35,524 nt of DNA from an archaeon (GCA_030605415.1 JAUWIJ010000010.1:1-35524), one strand, 5' to 3'. Shown: positions 13,554 through 22,658, counted from the first letter of the stretch. Translations and numbers: made by a program. Notes: generated by a model not told the origin, from the letters alone.

Positions 13554-15389
13554 TTATTTTTTATCCTCGTCTTTTTTCTTATCAGATTCTTCATCAACAA
13601 CTTCAGCGTCGACCACTTTTTCATCAGAGTTTTTCTCGCCAGATTCTTTTGATGCCTGTTCCTGAGCGGCCTGCTGATACATTTTAGCTCCCATTTCCTG
13701 AGATACTTTTTGAACTTCTTCTAATTTATTTTTAATTTTCTCAACGTCGTCTTCCTTCATTAGCTCCTTTAATTCTTCCAACTCCTTTTTAATTTTCTCC
13801 GAAGTTTCTTTGTCAACTTTATCTTTATACTCATCCAACATTTTTTCAGTAGAATAAACCAAAGATTCTGCGTTGTTTTTGATTTCTATTTTTTCCTTCT
13901 TTTTCTTGTCTTCTTCTTTAAACTTCTCGGATTCTTTAACCATTTTTTCTATCTCATCTTTGTCTAATCCTGAACCGCCCGTGATAGTTATTTTTTGTTC
14001 TTTGTCTGTTCCCAAATCTTTGGCGGAGACATTTACAATTCCGTTGGCGTCTATATCAAATGTGACTTCTATTTGTGGTATACCTCGGGGTGCGGGCGGT
14101 ATTCCTACCAAATCAAACGCTCCCAGTGATTTATTATCCGCAGCCATTTCCCTTTCTCCTTGCAAAACATTTATTGTTACGGCGGGCTGATTGTCGGCAG
14201 CGGTAGAAAACACCTGACTTTTTTTCGTCGGGATTGTAGTATTTTTTTCTATCAAAGGAGTTTTTATTCCACCAAGAGTTTCAATTCCTAGAGTTAGTGG
14301 TGTAACGTCTAATAGTAAAACGTCTTTAACATCTCCTCCAATAATTCCTCCCTGAATAGCGGCACCCAAGGAAACGGCCTCGTCGGGATGGACAGATTTG
14401 TCAGGTTCCAAGTCAGTTATCTTCTTAATAATTTTTTGAACTTCTGGTATTCTCGTGCTACCTCCAACTAAAATAATCTTGTCAATTTTATCCAATTTAG
14501 AATCCTTAATTGCCTGTTTTGTCGGTGCCTTAAGTTTCTCAAAAATCGGAGAACAAATCTCCTCGAATTTAGCTCTTGTTAATTCAATGTCTAAATGTTT
14601 TGGTCCGGACTCGTTTGCGGTTATATAAGGTATGTTTATTTTTGTAGTTTGAGCCGAACTTAATTCTATTTTTGCTTTTTCGGATGAGTCTTTAAGTCGT
14701 TGCAAGGCAACCAAATCTTCTCTTAAATCAATTCCGTTTTCTTTTTTGAATTCTTTGGATAAATAATCAATTATAATTTCGTCGATATCATCCCCGCCGA
14801 GCTTGCTGTCGCCGCTGGTGGATTTGACTTCGAATACTCCGTCTCCTAATTCTAAAACCGAAACGTCGAAAGTTCCTCCGCCGAAATCGAAAACTAAGAT
14901 TGTATGCTCGTTAGATTTATTCAGACCATAAGATAGTGCGGCTGCGGTAGGCTCGTTAACAATTCTTTTAACATTTAATCCCGCTATTTCACCCGCGTCT
15001 TTTGTTGCCTGTCTTTGCGCATCCCCGAAATAAGCCGGGACAGTTATTACCGCATCCTTAATTTCGTGACCCAAATAAGATTCAGCGTCCTTTTTTAATT
15101 TTTGCAGAATCATTGCAGAAATTTGTTCCGGACTATATTTTTTCCCGTCAATCTCGATTTTTTCTTTCTTACCCATTATTCTTTTTATACTTCTAATGGT
15201 ATTCTTCGGATTCGCAACAGCCTGCCTTCTGGCAATTTCTCCTACTAAAACCTCGTCCCCTTTGACCGAAACCACGCTCGGAGTTGTGTTGTTTCCCTCT
15301 GAGTTTGGAATAATTTTTGGCTTACCACCCTCAAGCACACTCACCGCTGAGAACGTCGTCCCTAAATCAATTCCTATAATTTTACTCAT
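13554..15389 (-). CDS. dnaK: Chaperone DnaK (Hsp70)
   Basis: ATP-dependent Hsp70 chaperone of 611 residues. The nucleotide-binding domain starts [18 protein letters not shown] (5-22), with [17 protein letters not shown] (phosphate 2) and [15 protein letters not shown] (adenosine loop). The interdomain linker is [19 protein letters not shown], followed by the beta-sandwich peptide-binding domain ([20 protein letters not shown]) and a helical lid with an acidic tail ending [11 protein letters not shown]. The [17 protein letters not shown] block is canonical. The start overlaps the grpE stop by 8 nt, giving translational coupling. No long insertion after phosphate 1 is obvious beyond the normal length for archaeal and Gram-positive DnaK. 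Confidence 0.97.
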   Translation of the reverse strand: MSKIIGIDLGTTFSAVSVLEGGKPKIIPNSEGNNTTPSVVSVKGDEVLVGEIARRQAVANPKNTIRSIKRIMGKKEKIEIDGKKYSPEQISAMILQKLKKDAESYLGHEIKDAVITVPAYFGDAQRQATKDAGEIAGLNVKRIVNEPTAAALSYGLNKSNEHTILVFDFGGGTFDVSVLELGDGVFEVKSTSGDSKLGGDDIDEIIIDYLSKEFKKENGIDLREDLVALQRLKDSSEKAKIELSSAQTTKINIPYITANESGPKHLDIELTRAKFEEICSPIFEKLKAPTKQAIKDSKLDKIDKIILVGGSTRIPEVQKIIKKITDLEPDKSVHPDEAVSLGAAIQGGIIGGDVKDVLLLDVTPLTLGIETLGGIKTPLIEKNTTIPTKKSQVFSTAADNQPAVTINVLQGEREMAADNKSLGAFDLVGIPPAPRGIPQIEVTFDIDANGIVNVSAKDLGTDKEQKITITGGSGLDKDEIEKMVKESEKFKEEDKKKKEKIEIKNNAESLVYSTEKMLDEYKDKVDKETSEKIKKELEELKELMKEDDVEKIKNKLEEVQKVSQEMGAKMYQQAAQEQASKESGEKNSDEKVVDAEVVDEESDKKKDEDKK

Positions 15390-15816
15390 TTTTTTTCTCC
15401 ATTTTCATTATTTTAACTTTTGAATGCCTTATAACTTTATCGTTTAACATATAGCCCTTCTGAAATTCTTCAATTATCTTTTCATCTTCCTTTCCATCTT
15501 CCTGAATCAACGCCTCGTGAACTCTCGGATCAAATTTCCCTTCCGCTTTAATTGGCTTTAGCCCTTCGCTTTCTAAGATACTATATAATTCCGAATAAAT
15601 CATTTTTATTCCTTCGTCGTCTACATGTTTCAAAGCCAACTCAAAATTATCCAAAACCCCCAGCAATTTAACAATTAAATTTTCGTTAGCATTTAGAAAA
15701 ATTGCCTGTCTTTCTTTTTCTGTTCTTTTTCTGAAATTTTCAAATTCCGCCTGTAATCTTTGCAACTGCTCAAGGTATTCGTCTTTCTTCACTTTTTCTT
15801 TCTTTTTCTCTGCCAT
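15382..15816 (-). CDS. grpE: Nucleotide exchange factor GrpE
   Basis: Protein of 144 residues that releases ADP from DnaK. A lysine-rich N terminus and long coiled coil ([20 protein letters not shown], residues 13-32, continuing through [20 protein letters not shown]) lead into the four-helix and beta-wing part with the conserved [12 protein letters not shown] and [16 protein letters not shown] motifs. The expected fold is complete though the protein is short. It is the first gene of grpE-dnaK-dnaJ and overlaps dnaK by 8 nt (ATGAGTAA). Its promoter lies in the short divergent region shared with the HTH gene. Confidence 0.95.
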   Translation of the reverse strand: MAEKKKEKVKKDEYLEQLQRLQAEFENFRKRTEKERQAIFLNANENLIVKLLGVLDNFELALKHVDDEGIKMIYSELYSILESEGLKPIKAEGKFDPRVHEALIQEDGKEDEKIIEEFQKGYMLNDKVIRHSKVKIMKMEKKNE

Positions 15817-15896
15817 TTTAACAATTACGTTGACCTTAACTCAACATGTTTAGTTTAAATCAACAGGTATATAAAGCTTTCTGTTCTTTGAGATGC
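15817..15896. promoter_or_regulatory. Divergent heat-shock promoter with inverted repeat
   Basis: For the HTH gene, TATATAAAG at 15868-15876 lies about 26 nt before ATG 15897, predicting a leaderless mRNA. For grpE, GTTGATTTAAACTAAAC on the minus strand (about 15866-15850) is the TATA candidate. GTTGA-N7-TCAAC at 15829-15845 sits between the grpE TATA and its ATG, a natural operator position for the HTH protein. Binding is inferred. Confidence 0.5.
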
Positions 15897-16292
15897 ATGG
15901 AATATTTAAAAGAAATAAGAATTCTGAATATAAATTTTCCGCAAAAACGGGCTTTAAACGAGGAGTTACAAGCATTTTCAAGTTGTCTTGGGATGTTTAA
16001 TAAAAGAGACAAGGAAAAGTCTTGCTTTAGAATTTTTGTTCATCTGTTGGAAGAAAAGGGATATTTGTCGTCGGAGCAACTTGCTAAACGATCTAATTTG
16101 TCGAGGGCAACGGTGATTCATCACGTTTCGAGGTTGATAGATTCCGGGCTGGTTATGAAAAAAGAGCAGGGGTATTTTTTGAGGTTCGGTAGTTTGGAAG
16201 ATTTGACAAAAGAAATTGAAAAAGATGTTTATTCGACTTTTAAGAAATTGAGGGAAATGTCGAAGAGGATAGACAGAGAGATTGGGGATTAG
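15897..16292 (+). CDS. HTH regulator divergent from the heat-shock operon
   Basis: Protein of 131 residues. The middle holds a winged helix: YLSSEQLAKRSNLSRATVIH followed by HVSRLIDSGLVMKKEQGYFL (about 57-95 from this start), preceded by an N-terminal segment MEYLKEIRILNINFPQKRAL and followed by a helical tail. Divergence from grpE-dnaK-dnaJ with overlapping promoters suggests it controls the chaperone operon, as Phr and HrcA do elsewhere; it is not a recognisable HrcA. An earlier in-frame ATG at 15846 would put the TATA box inside the gene, so 15897 is preferred. The frame ends as the next repeat block begins. Confidence 0.75.
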   Translation: MEYLKEIRILNINFPQKRALNEELQAFSSCLGMFNKRDKEKSCFRIFVHLLEEKGYLSSEQLAKRSNLSRATVIHHVSRLIDSGLVMKKEQGYFLRFGSLEDLTKEIEKDVYSTFKKLREMSKRIDREIGD

Positions 16293-16340
16293 GGGTTTAT
16301 CAGCTTCGCTGATAGTTGGGGGTTAGGGGTTGGGGGTTTG
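16288..16340. repeat. Hairpin and G-rich repeat between HTH gene and DUF2779 gene
   Basis: TATCAGCTTCGCTGATA at 16298-16314 followed by GTTGGGGGTTAGGGGTTGGGGG. It begins right at the HTH stop codon and is the last repeat of this type before the Dnd island; the next copy is at 29586. Confidence 0.8.
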
Positions 16341-16388
16341 GAAGAATCTAATGACTAATTTTATAAGCCACCTTTCTTTACTTTAACC

Positions 16389-17897
16389 ATGCCAAAACTA
16401 CTGACAAAATCCAACTATCTTTTAGGCTTACAATGTCCTAAATTATTATGGGTAGCGAAGAATGATAAACAAAGAATTCCCGAACCTGATGAAATCACGC
16501 TAAAGAAATTTTCAGAAGGGCATATTATTGGAGAATTAGCGACGAGGGTTTTTCCTAAGGGACAAAATATTCCTGACGAGAATTTTAAAGAAAATTTAGA
16601 GAACACTAAAAAATTAATCAGCAAAAGAATTCCGTTATTTGAGCCAGCTTTTATGGTTGATAATTTATATTCTCGAGCAGATATTTTAGTGCCTGTCGGC
16701 GAAGACGAATGGGATATTGTTGAAGTTAAAAGTGCGACCAAAGTTAAAGATGTAAATATCCACGATGTTTCTTTTCAGAAATATACTTATGAAAAAGCTG
16801 GGCTAAAAATTAGAAAATGTTTTTTGATGCACATAAATAATCAATATTGTTTGGATGGTCAGGTTGAGCCTTCGGAATTATTTGTTCAAACAGAAATTAC
16901 CGAAGATGTGGAAAAGTTTTCTGAGGGAATTGAATCAAGGATTGAGCAAATGATAAAAATTATTAATTCAAATCAAGAACCTCAATGCAAAATAAATATT
17001 TCTTGTAACAACCCTTATGAATGTCCGATAAAGAGTGAATGTTGGGAAGGGGTTCCAAAAGATAGTGTGTTTGATTTTTATAGAATGTTAAAGAAAAAAT
17101 GTTTTGAATTGTATGATAGTGGAATTATTTGTTTGAATGAAGTTCCTGAGAGTGTTAAATTAAATGACAAACAGGCAATTCAGCGACGATTAGCTTTTGA
17201 CGGAGGGAAACATATAGATAAAGTGCAGATTAAAAATTTTCTTAACAATTTAAAATATCCTATTTATTATTTGGATTTTGAAACTATTAATCCGGTGATT
17301 CCAAAATTTGATGGGATGAAACCTTACCAGAGAATTCCCTTTCAGTTTAGTTTGCATATTCAGGAAGAAGAGGGTGGAGAGATTAAGCATATTTCATTTT
17401 TAGCGGAGGGCACAAGTGATCCTCGACCGAAATTTATGCAGGCTTTGAAAGATAATCTTGGGGAGAAAGGAAGTATTTTAGTTTATAATCAGAGTTTTGA
17501 AAAGGGAGTCATGAATGAAAGTGCGACGGCGTTTCCCGAGTTTAGGGAATGGTATGATGAGAATATTTTGCCGAGGATAAAAGACCTTTGGGATGTTTTT
17601 AGAAATTTTTATTATTATGATTCTGAGCAGGGTGGAAGTGCGAGTATTAAAGCTGTCTTGCCTGTCTTGAGTGATTTGAAATATTCGGATTTGGAAATCA
17701 GCAAGGGAGATTTGGCGAGTTTGGAATATGAAAGAGTGACTTATGGGGATGTCGGAGAAGAGGAGAGGTTGAGGGTTCGAGAGGCTTTGGAAAGATATTG
17801 CGAGTTGGATACTTTGGCTGAGGTTGAGATTGTAAAGGGGTTGAGGGAGATAGAGAAAGGGGAAAAATTAAATATAGATCATCCCGCTCAATTATAA
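16389..17897 (+). CDS. DUF2779 protein: Cas4/RecB-like plus DEDD-like nuclease
   Basis: Protein of 502 residues. The N-terminal 220 residues look like a Cas4/RecB-type PD-(D/E)xK nuclease: LLTKSNYLLGLQCPKLLW with Cys16, Glu85, Asp98 and Glu112-Val-Lys114 (DIVEVKSAT), and a cysteine cluster C206-x5-C212-x5-C218 that with Cys16 could hold an Fe-S cluster. The C-terminal half is the DUF2779 domain with Asp296 and Glu298 in YYLDFETINPVIPKFDG, an RNase H-like exonuclease start, and LVYNQSFEKGVMNE. It ends 1 nt before the helicase ATG, so co-transcription is likely. Codon usage in its 3' part resembles host genes (many TTG Leu, GAG/GGG) more than the Dnd genes, so it may be a resident gene at the island edge. 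Role in restriction is inference. Confidence 0.8.
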   Translation: MPKLLTKSNYLLGLQCPKLLWVAKNDKQRIPEPDEITLKKFSEGHIIGELATRVFPKGQNIPDENFKENLENTKKLISKRIPLFEPAFMVDNLYSRADILVPVGEDEWDIVEVKSATKVKDVNIHDVSFQKYTYEKAGLKIRKCFLMHINNQYCLDGQVEPSELFVQTEITEDVEKFSEGIESRIEQMIKIINSNQEPQCKINISCNNPYECPIKSECWEGVPKDSVFDFYRMLKKKCFELYDSGIICLNEVPESVKLNDKQAIQRRLAFDGGKHIDKVQIKNFLNNLKYPIYYLDFETINPVIPKFDGMKPYQRIPFQFSLHIQEEEGGEIKHISFLAEGTSDPRPKFMQALKDNLGEKGSILVYNQSFEKGVMNESATAFPEFREWYDENILPRIKDLWDVFRNFYYYDSEQGGSASIKAVLPVLSDLKYSDLEISKGDLASLEYERVTYGDVGEEERLRVREALERYCELDTLAEVEIVKGLREIEKGEKLNIDHPAQL

Positions 17898-17898
17898 A

Positions 17899-20028
17899 AT
17901 GTCATTAAAAACTTTTAACCCCAAAATAGCCTATGATTTCAATAATTATGAGGATACTCTATTGGAAGAATTTTACATTCCCGCACTGTCTGAATCTGTT
18001 TCATATAAAAGGGTTGCAGGATATTTTAGCTCAAATGCACTGGCCGCCGCCGCTGTAGGTTTTAAAAAATATTTTGAAAACGGCGGGCATAAAATTGAAT
18101 TAGTTTGTTGTGCCCAATTAAGTGAAGACGATCAAAGAACAATAAAAGAGGCAATAGAACAAAAAGAAAAAGAAATAATTTATGAAATTGAAAACATGGG
18201 GGATGTTCTAAAAAAAGGACATTTGGATATATTGGCTTGGATGATTAAATATGATAAAATTGAAATTAAAGTTGCAGTGGTTCCACTAGGAATTGCGCAT
18301 AAAAAGATAGGTATTTTTGAAGACAAAGAAAAGAATAAAATTTCTTTTTCTGGATCAGATAATGAGACCTTGTATGCTTGGTTAAATAATGATGAACAGT
18401 TTCATGTTTATTCTAGTTGGAAAGATGATAAAGATCATTTGAAAGAAGATGTTGAAGCATTTGAAAGATTATGGGGCAATACTGGGACAAAAGCTATTTC
18501 TTATCCAATTTCAGAGGCCTTTAAGAAAAATCTTATAAAAAATGCACCAAATAAAAAAGAATTTGCTACATTAAGTAATGATATGGTCGAAGCAGTTAAA
18601 AAAATAGCCAGAGAAGAGACTCAAAAAATAAAAAAAATAAGGTCGATAGAAGGATTAAGGCAAAAAGAAAAGGAAGAAATTGATCTCTGGCCCAGTCAAG
18701 AAACCGCAATCAAAGAATGGGATAAAAATGATAGAAAAGGTATTTTGAGAATTGCCACAGGTTGTGGTAAAACAATAATTGGTGTTTCGATATTAAAAGA
18801 AAACTTACAAAATAGGGCAATAAATTTATTAATTTCCCCAAAAAATGAAATAAACAGTCAATGGGTTCAGGATTTTGAAAAGTTTTTAAACATTGAAAGA
18901 ATGATCATTACTGGAAAAGGAAACTGGAAAAAAGATACCCATAGCGTTTTAAGTCATTACCAAAATAATCGCATTGAATCAATTGTTTTCGTAACAACCT
19001 ATGATATGTTGCCCAAGTTAGTGGATATTTTAAATTCATATAATATTTCATCAAGAAATAATCTTATTATTGTGGACGAAGCTCATTCGTTGGGCGCAGA
19101 GGAAACCTCAAAAATTATGGACAATGATCTTTTTGCAAGTAACTTTCCAAAAAGGCTCGGATTGAGTGCAACTCCAGAAAGCATATATAACAAAGAGAGG
19201 AACGACAAACTTTATAACTTTTTAGGAAAAATTATTTTAAGATATGGGATCAGGGAAGGAATAAGGGATAGAATATTGTGCAATTATGAATATCACATCA
19301 AAATAGTAAAAATGACTTGGGAGGATTATGAAAAATATTTAAAGCTTACAAAGGATTTGGCTTCATTATATTACAAAACAAAGAATAAGGATGAAAAAAA
19401 CAAATTCTATGAATTATTGGTTAATGTAAGAGCAAGAATAATTAAAAAATCTCATTCTAAATTCATGGAATTTGAGAAAATATTAAGCGATCTTAAAAAT
19501 AAAGGAGATATAGGAAATACATTGGTATTTGGAGAAGATCTTGAGCATTTAGAAAAGATATATGAAAGTATTGAAAAAATTGGGGGAATTAATTCTTCGA
19601 AAATTATTGGAGATACACCACCAGAACAAAGGGAGAAAATTTTTGAAGACATTAAAAAGGGGGATCTTGATATAGTTACCTCGACATCTATATTGGATGA
19701 GGGAATAAGTATCAAATCTTTGAAAAACGCTATAATTCTGTCTAGTTCTACCAATCCTCGGCAATATATTCAAAGAAGAGGAAGAGTTCTTAGATATCAA
19801 AAAGAAAATCCATTTAAGGTAGCGCAAATCTATGATTTTTTTATGATTCCCCCAATTTTTGAGAAAGATAATTATGATTTGGACAAAACAATAATAGAAA
19901 AAGAATTAAAAAGAATTAAAGAATTTATTGCTAATTCAAATAATATTTTAGAAACAAAATGGAAAAATTATGAGTTATTAAAAATTTTGAAAGAATTTGG
20001 TTTAGAAAAAGAATTTGGTGTAAGATAA
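17899..20028 (+). CDS. PLD-nuclease/SF2-helicase, putative Dnd restriction enzyme
   Basis: Protein of 709 residues. N-terminal phospholipase-D-type domain (about 15-195) with one HKD motif: His134-x-Lys136 in IAHKKIGIFEDKEK and Gly152-Ser153-Asp-Asn155. The SF2 helicase core follows: motif I ATGCGKT (286-292), DEAH (393-396), SAT (423-425), and motifs V-VI with SILDEGISIKSLKNAIIL and QYIQRRGRVLRYQ. This architecture matches the family annotated as DNA phosphorothioation system restriction enzyme, which travels with dnd genes; the PLD domain is the likely cutting part and probably needs dimerisation. It follows the DUF2779 gene by 1 nt and ends 1 nt from the convergent stop codon of the opposite module. 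Very A-rich. Confidence 0.8.
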   Translation: MSLKTFNPKIAYDFNNYEDTLLEEFYIPALSESVSYKRVAGYFSSNALAAAAVGFKKYFENGGHKIELVCCAQLSEDDQRTIKEAIEQKEKEIIYEIENMGDVLKKGHLDILAWMIKYDKIEIKVAVVPLGIAHKKIGIFEDKEKNKISFSGSDNETLYAWLNNDEQFHVYSSWKDDKDHLKEDVEAFERLWGNTGTKAISYPISEAFKKNLIKNAPNKKEFATLSNDMVEAVKKIAREETQKIKKIRSIEGLRQKEKEEIDLWPSQETAIKEWDKNDRKGILRIATGCGKTIIGVSILKENLQNRAINLLISPKNEINSQWVQDFEKFLNIERMIITGKGNWKKDTHSVLSHYQNNRIESIVFVTTYDMLPKLVDILNSYNISSRNNLIIVDEAHSLGAEETSKIMDNDLFASNFPKRLGLSATPESIYNKERNDKLYNFLGKIILRYGIREGIRDRILCNYEYHIKIVKMTWEDYEKYLKLTKDLASLYYKTKNKDEKNKFYELLVNVRARIIKKSHSKFMEFEKILSDLKNKGDIGNTLVFGEDLEHLEKIYESIEKIGGINSSKIIGDTPPEQREKIFEDIKKGDLDIVTSTSILDEGISIKSLKNAIILSSSTNPRQYIQRRGRVLRYQKENPFKVAQIYDFFMIPPIFEKDNYDLDKTIIEKELKRIKEFIANSNNILETKWKNYELLKILKEFGLEKEFGVR

Positions 20029-20029
20029 T

Positions 20030-20461
20030 TTATTTTATTTTTTTTGCAATTTCATTCATCATTTCTTCAATAATAATTTCCTCACCCTTATTTGACTCAT
20101 AAAAAATCTCATAAAGTTTTTTTATTCCTCCATTGGCATATTTTTCACAAGTTTCAAAGACAGTTTCTCCATCAAAAATCTTTGCAGGATCCTTATTTTT
20201 TTGATAAGATACCAATATCATTTCAGCCTTATTTTTAGACTCTACTATGTATGTATAATTGAACTTTCCATTAGGTCCCTTTAATTTTGAATCTAAATTA
20301 TAAAAGTATCCCACTTTCATTGCAAGAATAAATAAATCTTTATCATAATTCAAATTAAGTATTTTTAAGAGGGTCTCATATTTATGACGATCAGTTTTTT
20401 CAATTTTTATATCTCTTCTTGGACCAATATTTACAAAATTAATGTCTCCAAAATTACTCAT
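20030..20461 (-). CDS. Dnd-associated small protein
   Basis: Protein of 143 residues. The stretch KDLFILAMKVGYFYNLDSKL (41-60) and the late motif CEKYANGGIKKLYEIF (about 110-125) resemble the small family called dnd system-associated protein 4, whose members sit beside dnd genes; function unknown. The match is from memory of the family pattern and needs a profile search. No membrane segment. Its ATG overlaps the stop of the SMC-like ATPase by 4 nt (ATGA), so the two are coupled and likely form a complex. It is the last gene of the minus-strand module. Confidence 0.6.
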   Translation of the reverse strand: MSNFGDINFVNIGPRRDIKIEKTDRHKYETLLKILNLNYDKDLFILAMKVGYFYNLDSKLKGPNGKFNYTYIVESKNKAEMILVSYQKNKDPAKIFDGETVFETCEKYANGGIKKLYEIFYESNKGEEIIIEEMMNEIAKKIK

Positions 20462-22374
20462 TTTACTTCCTCTACTTTAATATTTTTATTCCCCATATTA
20501 GAAATTTTGTTTAATGTTGATGCGTTTTTCTTTAGTATTGGAAAAATGTCACTATCATTTAAGTCTTCCTTTAGAATTAACATTATTACTTGTTGTTTTT
20601 TCGATATTTCTATAAGGACATCTAAAAGTTCTTTTTTTTGTGGTCGATCTAATTCTGTAAATGGGGCATCTAAAATCATTGGAAATTCAAATCCATATAT
20701 CTCAGATAAGGCTAATGCAGTTGAAATTCCCATACTTTTTTTAACCCCTGTTCCCAATAATCCAATGGGCATAATTCTTCCTTCTGGAGTCTTAACTTCT
20801 AATTCGAAACCATTCCCTAAATCAAAATCAAAATACTTACCTTTTTCAGTTTTAGAGAATATCTTTTTAAAAATTTTCTTAATTTTGAATAACATTTCTT
20901 TTTTCATTTTTTCCATGAAATTCTCATAAATCTGTTCTAATTTTTTAATACAATAAGTTGCCTTTACTTTTGCCTTCTTTATTTCTTCTTCTTCTTTGCT
21001 TGTGGTAGGGTATGAATCAAGTTTATTCTCATTTATTTTTTTCAAACTATCTTCCACCAAAAGACTTTCACTATCGCGAGCTATATTTGTATCTAGGGTT
21101 TTTAACATATATTCTAAATCTGCCTGCAATGCAACATCCCTTTCGATATCCTCACCCCTTAATCCATCTAGAGATTTTTGCACAATACCAAGTTCTTTCT
21201 GATATGTAGCGAGCTTTGTTTCCTCTGCTGCAAATATTTTAAGACTATTATCTAATTTATCCTTTAACTTTTTGAAATCTTCTTTTTCTAAATTTGCTGA
21301 TGCCCTGACATAAGGTAATTGTTCAGAATCTTGGGGGGCTTTTTTGTTTTTCTCTATTATTTTATTTAGTTCTTCTATCTCCTTTTTTCCAATACAATTT
21401 CCACAGATACAAGTCCGCTTTCCCTTTTTCCCGTTTATCAATTTTTTTATTTCTTTTGTGTCAAATGGCGTAGGCAACAAACCCTTTTCTAAAAGATCTT
21501 TTAGCAAAGTGTCATATTTTTCAATACACCCATGAATCATCCAATTAGATATGTTTTCCACATATAGGTTAATAATATCCTCCTTTTTTATCCTTAGAGC
21601 CTCTTCGGTATCTTTTACTCTCCCCTCATATGTCTCCTTGTTTTTTTGAAGTCCTCTAACTATTGATTCGTTATTTTGACGCAATCTTTCATTAACCTCT
21701 CCGAGTTCCTTGTTGTAAGTTTCTTTTTTTGATTTATTTAATTTAATTTCTCCTTTTATTTTTTCCATTTGTTTTGTATGTTTTTGAACCTCTTCAATTA
21801 CTTTTTGTTTTTCTCCATTTTTATAATTTAATTTTTTTTCTTGTGAAAGATATTTATCCTTTAAATTTGAAAGAATTTCGATGGCAGTAAGCAGGTCTGT
21901 TAATCCAGATACTTCCTCGATAGTCTCTTTTAGAGAACCTGTTATTTGATTTTTTGATTTTTCTCCTTCAAAAATAAATAAATCTTTAACAGCAAGAGGC
22001 AATAACATGGCAATGTCTTTAGTCCCCTCCCTGTTTTCTTGACCAACATAAACACTTAATTCATTATCTCTTCTCACTATTCTTGTAATTTTTTTAGTTG
22101 ACTCATCAACCAAATTTAATGTTACTTTTGTGTTTTCTTTTGGGTGATAAAGATTACTTATCTCCGTTTTATTATCTCCCATATGCTTACTTTCTGATAC
22201 TTCCTCTTCCCCATACAGCGCATATCTTAGTCCATTCAGAAATGTAGTTTTTCCATCATCATTTGTTCCAAAAACCACATTTAATTTTTTATCAGAATTT
22301 ATACTAAAATTAAATGTGGCATCGTAATATGCTCGAAAATTATTTAGTTTTATTTCTTTTAAAAATTTTGACAT
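20458..22374 (-). CDS. Second DndD-like SMC/Rad50-type ATPase
   Basis: Protein of 638 residues. Walker A GTNDDGKTT (36-44) precedes RYALYG; then DLFIFEGEKSKNQITGSLKE (131-150) aligns with the FFFDGEKLQDLAG region of the DndD in the modification operon, a DndD hallmark. Long coiled coils (165-265, 345-480) flank a cysteine hook C322-I-C324-G-N-C327 that may bind zinc. The C-terminal ATPase half has GTGVKKSMGISTALALSEI in place of a standard LSGGQ signature and Walker B FPMILDAPFTELD. It is therefore a paralogue of DndD placed in the restriction module. It overlaps the small Dnd-associated gene by ATGA and follows a 48-residue ORF whose TAA ends 1 nt before its ATG. Its role in recognising or acting on unmodified DNA is inferred. 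Confidence 0.8.
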   Translation of the reverse strand: MSKFLKEIKLNNFRAYYDATFNFSINSDKKLNVVFGTNDDGKTTFLNGLRYALYGEEEVSESKHMGDNKTEISNLYHPKENTKVTLNLVDESTKKITRIVRRDNELSVYVGQENREGTKDIAMLLPLAVKDLFIFEGEKSKNQITGSLKETIEEVSGLTDLLTAIEILSNLKDKYLSQEKKLNYKNGEKQKVIEEVQKHTKQMEKIKGEIKLNKSKKETYNKELGEVNERLRQNNESIVRGLQKNKETYEGRVKDTEEALRIKKEDIINLYVENISNWMIHGCIEKYDTLLKDLLEKGLLPTPFDTKEIKKLINGKKGKRTCICGNCIGKKEIEELNKIIEKNKKAPQDSEQLPYVRASANLEKEDFKKLKDKLDNSLKIFAAEETKLATYQKELGIVQKSLDGLRGEDIERDVALQADLEYMLKTLDTNIARDSESLLVEDSLKKINENKLDSYPTTSKEEEEIKKAKVKATYCIKKLEQIYENFMEKMKKEMLFKIKKIFKKIFSKTEKGKYFDFDLGNGFELEVKTPEGRIMPIGLLGTGVKKSMGISTALALSEIYGFEFPMILDAPFTELDRPQKKELLDVLIEISKKQQVIMLILKEDLNDSDIFPILKKNASTLNKISNMGNKNIKVEEVK

Positions 22375-22375
22375 T

Positions 22376-22522
22376 TTATTTTTCCAATACTTTTTTTATT
22401 TCTTTTTCCGCTCTCTCGCTCTTTCCATTAATTATTATATAATTTAATATATTTTTTAATTCCTCGGTTTCTTTAATAGTCAAGAAATCGGCTCCTGTTG
22501 ATATATAATCTAGTACCTTCAT
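22376..22522 (-). CDS. Unannotated 48-residue protein leading the ATPase operon
   Basis: ATG at 22522 to TAA at 22376 encodes 48 residues: MKVLDYISTGADFLTIKETE, then ELKNILNYIIINGKSERAEK and EIKKVLEK. The frame ends 1 nt before the ATG of the DndD-like ATPase, the same tight packing as the other genes of this cluster, and predicted helices are amphipathic. Nothing in it matches a family I recognise. The position as first gene after the bidirectional promoter makes a regulatory or complex-subunit role possible. Without it, the ATPase would have a 150-nt leader, unusual here. Confidence 0.6.
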   Translation of the reverse strand: MKVLDYISTGADFLTIKETEELKNILNYIIINGKSERAEKEIKKVLEK

Positions 22523-22658
22523 AGGTTATTCATACCCATTAATCTTTTTAAAATTATTGTTTAACTTTTAAAAAAAATCTTTATTTTGGAAGTTAAATTT
22601 TTTTATTTGGAAGTTAAATTATATAAATGTTTAAATAGGGTAAAATGCTATTTTTAGT
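22523..22658. promoter_or_regulatory. Bidirectional promoter and operator of the Dnd system
   Basis: Separates the minus-strand restriction module from dndB. The 15-bp sequence TTTGGAAGTTAAATT occurs twice, at 22585-22599 and 22606-22620, exactly 21 bp (two helical turns) apart. An inverted half-site TTTAACTT lies at 22560-22567. TATATAAAT (about 22620-22628) and TTTAAATAG (22630-22638) are TATA candidates for dndB; the second predicts a leaderless transcript starting at ATG 22659. The half-sites overlap or abut both promoters, so one regulator could control both halves. DndB is a candidate but no DNA-binding data can be seen here. Confidence 0.6.

Noticed and set aside
14060..14110. Repeat-like insertion in dnaK around [11 protein letters not shown]
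   Set aside because: This stretch is a normal conserved part of DnaK.
15846..15896. Upstream start of the HTH regulator at ATG 15846
   Set aside because: It would place a strong TATA box (15868-15876) inside the coding region; ATG 15897 is at the expected distance from that box.
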